Shown one piece after another: positions 6,741 through 12,334 of a DNA stretch of 12,334 nt. The DNA is from an uncultured Opitutales bacterium (GTDB lineage Bacteria > Verrucomicrobiota > Verrucomicrobiia > Opitutales > UBA2995). Positions within the stretch are counted from its first letter, which is position 1. Every line of letters starts with the position of its first letter. The notes under the pieces are model-generated. The model was not told the origin of the DNA. It did not search any database and worked only from the letters and a program-made list of their open reading frames with translations. The stretch lies in the NCBI GenBank assembly GCA_937920335.1, contig CALGUT010000508.1:1-12334 (forward strand), given 5' to 3'. The position numbers and the translations under genes are program-made.

Positions 6741-9653
6741 TTATTTTCTTTTAAGTTCAATGGCAGTGACGGTCGGACCTGTGCCTGCACCGCCGGTAAG
6801 TAATTCGAGCCGGTAACGAATCTTGTGGAATGGCTTATTGCTCGTAACAGCAAATCGGATACTTGAGTCTATCGCTGTGATCGCTTGGAGTTCCGTCCAC
6901 TCGGTCTCGCCGTTCACCTGCAGACTGGCGCCGACTCCTGAACGTGCAGGAAATGAGCCTGTGACTACCAACTCATAGTTACCTTTGGCAAAGGACGACT
7001 CGATCCCAGGCGAGGTATAGGTTTCGAATGGCCGACGGCGTAGGATGTCGCCCGGTTCCGCGTTGAGGATTTTGTGCGGTCCGTGTGAAGCGACGGTAGT
7101 GCGGCGGTCCGTAGTGAAGCCATCTGCTCCTCCCCAGTAAACGAATGATCCCACACCATGATTGCCGGTCTTCTGACCCAGACCGAGGCTTATATTGGGT
7201 CCGGTGTGGTTTACTACTGCAATATCGGGAAAGCCATCCGCATCGAAGTCGGCAACAAAGTTGGCTGAGCTTGAATATGCGGGAAGCACCAATCGATTGG
7301 AAGGCGAGTAATCGCCTTGTTCGTCGGGGTGATAGACAAAAAGACCTACCGTTCGAGTAGTTTCGCCGTGGTAGTTGCTATATAAGACATCGAGGTTTCC
7401 TTGGCCACGTGTATCGGCTACCGAAACCCAGTGGCTGCCAAAGGTTGGTAGCGGGGTGGTGTCCTCAACACTAAAGTGTCCGTCGCGATTCCAGTAGATG
7501 GCCGAGTCGATCGAGTTGCGCCGACCAGTCATTTCGCGGTAGTGGGTGGCGATCACATCGGGCCGTCCGTCTTTATTTAAATCCGCAACCGTCAGCCGTT
7601 GAACCTGGTAATCAGACGGGATCCGCTGCGCACGATCGAGTAGGGGAATCCCCTTTGCATCCAGCGGACAAAATAGCCAACCGCCTCGTCCACCCAGAAT
7701 GATATCGAGTCGACCATCGTCATCGAGATCTGCCACTCCTGAGGCAATTATGGGTAACCCCGGTTTATAATACTCCGGTTCAGAAAATCCATCGACTGTA
7801 CCACGGAGGATGGCGAGATTGCGTCCCTCACCATCTATGAGACCGACGATGAGATCAAGTCGCCCATCGTGGTCGAGATCTGCAAGTGTGGTCGAATAGC
7901 CACGTGACGGCAGTGACCAATGGCGGATCTCCTCGACGCTGCGATCTGCTGCCAGGCGGGCGACGGCCACTCCAGCACGCTCGGTAAAGGCAATCGCAGT
8001 GCGACCTTCGTCAAAAATATCTCCGGCGCTTGAGCTGAAACCGGTTGTCAGTGGTACATTGGTGAGGGTGACCTGATTATAAGAGCGGTCCGGGTTGCCC
8101 CAATAGATAAACGAATTGATTGCTCCCATTGTTTGAGTATGTCCACTGGCTCGGTTGGCGATGAAAAGATCGACCGTGTGATCGCGGTTGAGATCGCCGA
8201 TGGCTAGCGATGCCGCCCCAAAGCTCGTCAGCTCCTTGCGGCGAGCAGGCGTATAACCGTTCGAGCCACCCCAGTAAATGTAGCTGGCAACATCGTAGGT
8301 CTCGTTGTTTTGACTATTGGCAAACGCGAGATCAGTAAAGCCGTCGCCATTGATGTCCCCAGCTCTTACCGATGTGCCGCCCATCACGGGCAACTCGGTA
8401 TTTCTGTTGGCGGTTAAACCGTTGGGACCATTCCAGTAAACATAGGCGCTCGTATGATACTCATCACGACGCTTTTCTGCGAATCCTGTTACTGCCAGAT
8501 CCATGCGCCCATCTTGATTCAGATCAGTGGCGACTACAGAAAGCGGGGTGTTTGCTGGAAGCGTTGATTTAGGCCAATCAGCCAAATTCGGGCCGCGATT
8601 AAAAAGCAATTCGAGTTCCGCACCGCCGGCTGCAATGGCGAGATCGGGCCTGCGATCTCCATCAAGATCAGCTATGTCTAGTTCTCCGGCGATTCCATCC
8701 AGGTAGCCTCGACCAGTCACCGGGGTCTCACTTACGCGGTCAGCAGAAAATCCGTCGGCTCCTCCTGAGAATACTCGGACGGATGGCCAGTCTCCTCCTT
8801 GCAGGATAACAAGATCGGGATTCCCATCGCTATCGAGGTCACCCACTTTCACATCGACCGCATGGCGGGTGGGCAAATTGCTCACACGATCGACCATAAA
8901 ACCGTCTTCCCCCTGCCAATAAATTTGCGCGCTGGCCGTTGCGCCGGCGATAACCGGTGGCGCCGAAGTAGCCAGAGGGCCAGCGGAGGCGAACACGGTG
9001 TCGTCTTCCTTGCCCATGTTTGCAATGATGAGGTCGAGGCGGCCGTCTCCATTGAGATCTGCTACAGCTACTCCGGTGGCGGATTCAGATGGAAACTCGG
9101 ATCGCCGGTTGGCTGAGTATCCGCTTACTGTACCCCAATAGACGAACACAGGAAAATGATCGTGCGTGGAACCGTGGATAAAATTGGTAAATATGATCTC
9201 CGACCATCCATCACCGTCCAGATCGGCGATGACGCTTCGGCCACCGCCCATTGATGGCAGGAATTTTGTGTGTGTTTCTGCCGCCCGCATCCAGGCAAGA
9301 TTTTCGAATACCCCTCCTTCGTTTGACATGGTTGGCAACAGGGAACGGAATCCATTCACAGGGTGCTGGTAATAGATAAGGCTGTCCGAGTTTTCGTAAG
9401 GGCTGTGGTCGTTGTTGATTACCAATTCGGGGTAGCCGTCGTGATCGAGGTCGAACCAGTTGATGAGCTTCAGTTCGCCTCGCGCAGAAACCACAATATT
9501 CTGTCCGGCATTACCGAGTTCGCCTTTGGAGAGTTGGTCGAAACCGGCGTGGCGGAAGATGGTTTCGGCCGCGGTTAAATTTAGAATCGCGCAATGTAAA
9601 ATGATGCCTATGCAAATCAGGCGCAGTGATTGGTTTAAATGTATCATTTCCAT
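6741..9653 (-). CDS. Exported FG-GAP/VCBS repeat protein, about 14 propeller modules
   Basis: A 970-residue exported repeat protein with a signal peptide (about 1-29; hydrophobic LICIGIILHCAILNL, cleavage-like TAA-ET). FG-GAP modules with calcium-loop cores of the D-x-D/N-x-D-G type begin near residues 68, 144, 199, 272, 329, 377, 433, 487, 592, 642, 691 and 802. Degenerate copies sit near 545 (GDIFDEGRTA) and 747 (ADTRGQGNLD). Many modules also carry a 'YWGG-x-x-GF/Y-x-x-x-R' segment before the calcium loop. Residues about 863-968 form a non-repeat, probably beta-sandwich, tail. FG-GAP propellers of this kind usually bind ligands or surfaces; no catalytic motif is seen. ATG 9653 is chosen because GGGAG lies 5 nt upstream; ATG 9647 would form an ATGA overlap instead. 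It overlaps the upstream sialidase-like gene by 10 bp, so the pair is almost certainly co-transcribed. Confidence 0.9.
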   Translation of the reverse strand: MEMIHLNQSLRLICIGIILHCAILNLTAAETIFRHAGFDQLSKGELGNAGQNIVVSARGELKLINWFDLDHDGYPELVINNDHSPYENSDSLIYYQHPVNGFRSLLPTMSNEGGVFENLAWMRAAETHTKFLPSMGGGRSVIADLDGDGWSEIIFTNFIHGSTHDHFPVFVYWGTVSGYSANRRSEFPSESATGVAVADLNGDGRLDLIIANMGKEDDTVFASAGPLATSAPPVIAGATASAQIYWQGEDGFMVDRVSNLPTRHAVDVKVGDLDSDGNPDLVILQGGDWPSVRVFSGGADGFSADRVSETPVTGRGYLDGIAGELDIADLDGDRRPDLAIAAGGAELELLFNRGPNLADWPKSTLPANTPLSVVATDLNQDGRMDLAVTGFAEKRRDEYHTSAYVYWNGPNGLTANRNTELPVMGGTSVRAGDINGDGFTDLAFANSQNNETYDVASYIYWGGSNGYTPARRKELTSFGAASLAIGDLNRDHTVDLFIANRASGHTQTMGAINSFIYWGNPDRSYNQVTLTNVPLTTGFSSSAGDIFDEGRTAIAFTERAGVAVARLAADRSVEEIRHWSLPSRGYSTTLADLDHDGRLDLIVGLIDGEGRNLAILRGTVDGFSEPEYYKPGLPIIASGVADLDDDGRLDIILGGRGGWLFCPLDAKGIPLLDRAQRIPSDYQVQRLTVADLNKDGRPDVIATHYREMTGRRNSIDSAIYWNRDGHFSVEDTTPLPTFGSHWVSVADTRGQGNLDVLYSNYHGETTRTVGLFVYHPDEQGDYSPSNRLVLPAYSSSANFVADFDADGFPDIAVVNHTGPNISLGLGQKTGNHGVGSFVYWGGADGFTTDRRTTVASHGPHKILNAEPGDILRRRPFETYTSPGIESSFAKGNYELVVTGSFPARSGVGASLQVNGETEWTELQAITAIDSSIRFAVTSNKPFHKIRYRLELLTGGAGTGPTVTAIELKRK

Positions 9654-10765
9654 GGATTCTCCCAGCGGGTGGCTTCCACACCTGTGATACCGTCGCGGGT
9701 GATGTAGTAAACGGAGACCAGGCTGCCATCGGGCAATTCAGCAGATAAGGGATACCCGTTGTCCCCGGGGCGACCAGACCCATCGGCTCTGAGTGACACG
9801 ATGTCTTCCTCCAACCAGGTGCGGCCATGGTCACGGCTTAAAGCGGCGCGGATTCCGATCGGTTCATCCCGGTAGCCGTAGGTGCAAAGCATCGTACCAT
9901 CGTGGAGAGTGAGCAGGTGTGGTGGATGACCATGCAGCGAAGTTTCAGTTGCTTTCGACCAGGTCTTACCACGATCTGTCGAATGTGCCGTCCACATTTT
10001 CGTGCCGAGCGCCGGTTCCGTGCGCATCATGGCTACGATGTCGCCGTTAGCCGCTTCTTCAATCGATGTTTCACCGAAGCTGCGTTTTTTTTCTGGATCG
10101 GCGGCGACGGTCAGGAAATCCCAGTTGGCACCATCATCTTCACTGCGCAGTAACCAGGTTTCGTAGAAACGAATATTTGCGGTGGGTCGTCCATAGACAG
10201 AGCACAATAAAGTGTTGGTATCCAGACGCAGGTCCGAAGCAGGCCCGAGGAAACTCATGATCAGGCCCTTGGGTGGCACCGGTATCTCCCGTTGTTGCCA
10301 GGTGTGTCCGTAATCTTCGCTGGTGCGCACGTAGCAGCCATAGGCGTAGGTCACGCGTCCATCCGGTGAATCGCGGACTTCGATCCCTTTTGCTTCGAAC
10401 TCGGTGCGGCGCTCAGGTTCGATGTAACGCCACGCATGGGGGTTGGCATCGACCAATCGACCGGGCTTTGAAGCTCCTGTGGCCCAGGTGGGATCGATCG
10501 CGTCACGGTCGGTCGGCTGCCAGGTGCGGCCGCCGTCCTCTGAAAGGAACCGCATAGTCTCGCTGCGCGGCTCGAGATGGCTTGACGTAACGCGAGCTCC
10601 AAACTGCACGTGCAAGGTGCCGTCGGCTAGTTTCATCAATCTGGGAAAGGCTGAGTACTGTCCCGCTTTTCGGTAAATGACAGTATGTTCGGCATTGTGG
10701 ATGGGACGAGGTTCCGCTGCGATCGTTGCCAAAGGCATTAATAGAATGCATAGCGCGTTTTTCAT
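9644..10765 (-). CDS. Exported sialidase-family protein with five Asp-boxes
   Basis: A 373-residue exported six-bladed-propeller protein of the sialidase (GH33-like) superfamily. Signal peptide: MKNALCILLMPLATIAA-EP. Five Asp-boxes are regularly spread: SEDGGRTW (75-82), SEDYGHTW (149-156), SEDDGANW (208-215), STDRGKTW (262-269) and SRDHGRTW (310-317). An arginine motif near the N-terminus, 'SAFPRLMKLADGTL' (38-51), resembles the R-x-P region of sialidases. 'GETSIEEAANGDIVAMMR' (231-248) supplies the Glu and Arg expected of the active site, Arg306 is a further candidate, and Tyr338 or Tyr353/354 could be the nucleophile. The Asp-box count and length fit the family much better than the shorter-boxed paralogue at 6679-5348. 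It is the first gene of the tight four-gene block and its stop lies inside the start of the FG-GAP gene. No Shine-Dalgarno is seen; a perfect inverted repeat lies 14 nt upstream of the ATG. True sialidase activity is unproven. Confidence 0.88.
   Translation of the reverse strand: MKNALCILLMPLATIAAEPRPIHNAEHTVIYRKAGQYSAFPRLMKLADGTLHVQFGARVTSSHLEPRSETMRFLSEDGGRTWQPTDRDAIDPTWATGASKPGRLVDANPHAWRYIEPERRTEFEAKGIEVRDSPDGRVTYAYGCYVRTSEDYGHTWQQREIPVPPKGLIMSFLGPASDLRLDTNTLLCSVYGRPTANIRFYETWLLRSEDDGANWDFLTVAADPEKKRSFGETSIEEAANGDIVAMMRTEPALGTKMWTAHSTDRGKTWSKATETSLHGHPPHLLTLHDGTMLCTYGYRDEPIGIRAALSRDHGRTWLEEDIVSLRADGSGRPGDNGYPLSAELPDGSLVSVYYITRDGITGVEATRWENPWK
9653..9663 (-). promoter_or_regulatory. Shine-Dalgarno deciding the FG-GAP gene start
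   Basis: On the minus strand GGGAG (9663-9659) is followed by a 5-nt spacer and ATG at 9653. It lies inside the last codons of the upstream gene, favouring this start over the in-frame ATG two codons later. Confidence 0.55.
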
Positions 10766-10779
10766 GGGAGTAATTTTAA

Positions 10780-10809
10780 TGAAGATTATCCGGAGTATGA
10801 TAATCTTCA
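10780..10809. promoter_or_regulatory. Perfect 11-bp inverted repeat upstream of the four-gene block
   Basis: Arms TGAAGATTATC (10780-10790) and GATAATCTTCA (10799-10809) are exact reverse complements around an 8-nt loop. The site is 14 nt upstream of ATG 10765 and 58 nt downstream of the stop of the enolase-superfamily gene. In RNA it could form a hairpin close to the start codon. No T-run follows on either strand, so it is a poor intrinsic terminator. An operator for a dimeric regulator or a translation-affecting hairpin fits better. Confidence 0.5.
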
Positions 10810-10852
10810 GGGGGTAGGGTATGATGGTTTATGACTTTCGGGGTAGGGGTAT
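10810..10852. repeat. Pair of direct G/C-rich repeats between genes
   Basis: GGGGTAGGGTAT (starting 10811) and GGGGTAGGGGTAT (starting 10840) are near-identical and spaced 29 bp, close to three helical turns. They abut the inverted repeat at 10780-10809. On the minus strand they read as ATACCC(C)TACCCC. They may be activator or repressor sites for the sialidase/FG-GAP block; no matching regulator gene is in the window. Confidence 0.35.
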
Positions 10853-10867
10853 TTTATATGTATTCAA

Positions 10868-12034
10868 TCAACCGCGACGGTATTTGTCCACCGCTTCATC
10901 GTTGAAGTGTACGCCGAGCCCGGGTTTCGTTGGTACTTCGTAAAGGCCATCCTTCATCTTGAAGGGCTCGATCATGAGGTCATCCTGTATCACGTGTGTG
11001 ATACTGACGGCATGCTCGATCGCGGGAAATGCGGCAACTTGATGGGCTTGAAAAACTTGGGCAACGCCGGTAATGATACTGTGTTGTAACCAAAGTGGAA
11101 TACCGGTCACTTCGGCCATGAGGGCTCGTTGTACGAGTGTCTTGCCGATCGGTCCGCCGGTTACGAGAGCATCCAGTAATTTCTCTCGTATAAAGGGCAT
11201 CGGATTTTTCGGAAAATGTTCAGCGAGTTTTAGCGGAAAGCGGCCTTTCAACTGACGGAAAGCATCGAGATCGTAATATTCGCAGGGGGACTCTATCGCA
11301 AAGTATTGCGGGAAACGCATCAGGCGTTTTCCAAATTTGATAGCTTTCTCTGGATTTTCCCAAGTTCCATTCGTATCAGCCCAGATTCGAAAGTCGGCTG
11401 GCACGGAGGAGGTGACTGCCTCAGCTTGTTCGACAGGATCTTCAAACGGTCGTGTCTTCACCTTATGGACGCGGTAGCCTAAGTCGTAGCCCAGCTTCGC
11501 TTCGGAAGCCATCAAGTCCGAGGGAAAGCACTGGCTCCACCAGGACTGAACAATGTGTGTTTTAGGGTTGGGTGCGAACAATCTAGAAACAGGTAACCCC
11601 GATGCCTGGCCTATCAAATCGTATACTGCCATCAACACACCGCCTAAGCTGTCATCCATGAGAAACTCCCAGGGCGAGTGTCCTATCAGTCTTTTACAAA
11701 TTGCCTCGGCCTCGGGAACACTCCCCAGTGAATCCTCGACGTTCAATAACGCATCGCCCACTCCCACCAAACCCTCGTCGGTGTATAGCTTGACGAGGGT
11801 CGAGTCGTAGTAGTCACGGTTGATTCCCTGCTTGCGGTACACTTCTGCGAAGACTTCCCTGACGCGTTCATGCATAGGAACACGAACTGGTATCACTTCG
11901 TAGCGGGTAATTCGCTGACTGGCGCCAGATGCCGGCGTCGCGGCATGTGCCCGACCCATGGCTATGTTTACAGCCCCGAGTCCACCTAGGGATGAAAGAG
12001 TAGCCAGAAAGTTGCGGCGAGAATAACTACGCAT
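10868..12034 (-). CDS. Tat-exported mandelate racemase/muconate-lactonizing-type enzyme
   Basis: A 388-residue enolase-superfamily enzyme. These enzymes abstract a proton alpha to a carboxylate, giving racemisation, lactonisation or sugar-acid dehydration. The N-terminus has a twin-arginine signal: SRRNFL (5-10), a hydrophobic stretch, and AHA-ATP cleavage near residue 31. A capping domain (about 41-150) precedes the barrel. Residues expected for catalysis are present: K-x-K (Lys191, Lys193), metal ligands Asp220 (DTNGTW), Glu248 (FAIESP) and Glu272 (LKLAEH), and a late His318 in WLQHS. The complete set suggests an active enzyme. Tat export implies it folds, probably with Mg2+, before crossing the membrane. 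It is upstream of and parallel to the glycan block, 102 bp away. ATG 12034 starts the Tat signal; no strong Shine-Dalgarno is seen. Specificity cannot be read from the sequence; a sugar acid is a reasonable guess. Confidence 0.88.
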   Translation of the reverse strand: MRSYSRRNFLATLSSLGGLGAVNIAMGRAHAATPASGASQRITRYEVIPVRVPMHERVREVFAEVYRKQGINRDYYDSTLVKLYTDEGLVGVGDALLNVEDSLGSVPEAEAICKRLIGHSPWEFLMDDSLGGVLMAVYDLIGQASGLPVSRLFAPNPKTHIVQSWWSQCFPSDLMASEAKLGYDLGYRVHKVKTRPFEDPVEQAEAVTSSVPADFRIWADTNGTWENPEKAIKFGKRLMRFPQYFAIESPCEYYDLDAFRQLKGRFPLKLAEHFPKNPMPFIREKLLDALVTGGPIGKTLVQRALMAEVTGIPLWLQHSIITGVAQVFQAHQVAAFPAIEHAVSITHVIQDDLMIEPFKMKDGLYEVPTKPGLGVHFNDEAVDKYRRG

Positions 12035-12168
12035 GAATCATCAGGGGTAATTATTCTAAGTTGAACTGTCAAGGGATGACCAGTTCCGAAGGTGTTGTGG
12101 AATGCTACTTTATTGGTCGACAGTTTACCACAATCCGAATCGTTTTGCTGATAGGAATTTGCTTCTTA

Positions 12169-12181
12169 GCGGCGAAGCCGC
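12169..12181. repeat. Small GC palindrome, GCGGC-GAA-GCCGC
   Basis: A perfect 5-bp stem with a 3-nt loop, followed on the plus strand by a G-run and five Ts about 14 nt later. The spacing is too long for a classical terminator. It could be a remnant of an interspersed palindromic repeat; only a genome-wide count would show this. Confidence 0.3.
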
Positions 12182-12277
12182 AGAGGTGGGGGTTTTTCCA
12201 CGTCATCCTCACAATTCCTGCAACAGGATTGCCAACACTGTTTCATAATTCGCAACAATCATTACCAAATAGGCTAC

Positions 12278-12295
12278 ACACTAGGGAGTGTTTTT
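12278..12295 (+). terminator. Weak hairpin plus T-run
   Basis: ACACT (12278-12282) pairs with AGTGT (12287-12291) around AGGG, and the T-run continues through 12295. The stem is short and AT-rich. It points along the plus strand, where no gene is recognised upstream, so it is a weak candidate only. Confidence 0.2.
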
Positions 12296-12334
12296 AAATT
12301 CCTCAAAGAAAAAGCTTGTACTCTATGAATGGAT

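Larger units (their letters stand above)
12035..12334. other. Leader/intergenic region with no convincing gene
   Basis: No credible coding region is seen on either strand. The 78-codon plus-strand frame at 12061-12297 lacks a family signature and runs opposite to all other genes. The region must hold the upstream signals of the Tat enzyme gene if it has its own promoter. A minus-strand TTGACA (12072-12067) exists but has no -10 box at suitable spacing. Separated arms TTGTGG (12095-12100) and CCACAA (12128-12133) form a loose inverted repeat of unknown meaning. Confidence 0.5.

Noticed and set aside
6680..6853. 58-codon N-terminal extension of the two-box sialidase-like gene
   Set aside because: Would overlap the FG-GAP gene by 113 bp and push the signal peptide inside the protein.
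12044..12072. TTGACA -35-like box upstream of the Tat enzyme gene
   Set aside because: No acceptable -10 hexamer 16-18 bp downstream; TAGAAT and TAATTA lie only 8 and 13 bp away.
12061..12297. 78-codon plus-strand frame with a short hydrophobic stretch
   Set aside because: Isolated, no ribosome-binding site, no recognisable domain, and orientation opposite to all other genes.

Overview
The window reads as bacterial chromosome with moderate G+C. It holds seven protein genes, all on the minus strand, so transcription runs from high to low coordinates. No tRNA, rRNA, transposase, phage gene or CRISPR array is visible. Six genes are complete; the last in transcription order (a CehA/McbA-type metallohydrolase) runs off the left edge. 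Every product has a signal peptide or a twin-arginine signal. Together with the families present (BNR/sialidase-like hydrolases, a long FG-GAP protein, a Tat-exported enolase-superfamily enzyme, a planctomycete-style esterase/TIM-barrel fusion), this suggests a glycan-degrading member of the Planctomycetota-Verrucomicrobiota-Lentisphaerota group. That placement is inferred from gene content, not from a marker gene.

Layout in transcription order: (i) 12334-12035, about 300 bp with no convincing gene, upstream of the first gene; (ii) 12034-10868, Tat-signal mandelate racemase/muconate-lactonizing-type enzyme; (iii) 10867-10766, a short gap with a perfect 11-bp inverted repeat and a pair of direct C-rich repeats; (iv) a tight four-gene block: five-Asp-box sialidase-like protein (10765-9644), FG-GAP protein (9653-6741, overlapping by 10 bp), second sialidase-like protein (6679-5348, 61-bp gap), and esterase/glycosidase-like fusion (5348-3006, joined by a one-base TGATG stop/start overlap); (v) 3005-2768, a gap with a hairpin bracketed by 8-bp direct repeats; (vi) exported D-2-hydroxyacid dehydrogenase (2767-1727); (vii) a 240-bp gap; (viii) the partial CehA/McbA-type metallohydrolase (1486 to beyond 1).

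Functional reading (inference): the block at 10765-3006 looks like a co-translated set of exported enzymes acting on a decorated glycan. Two propeller hydrolases would cleave terminal sugars, an esterase domain would remove acyl groups, a TIM-barrel domain would cut a glycosidic bond, and the FG-GAP protein would bind a surface or scaffold. The flanking enolase-superfamily enzyme and hydroxyacid dehydrogenase are classes that normally handle sugar acids or hydroxyacids in the cytoplasm. Here both carry export signals, so part of the acid-sugar chemistry may occur outside the cytoplasm. No transporter, SusC/D pair, sulfatase or regulator gene lies inside the window, so the substrate cannot be named.
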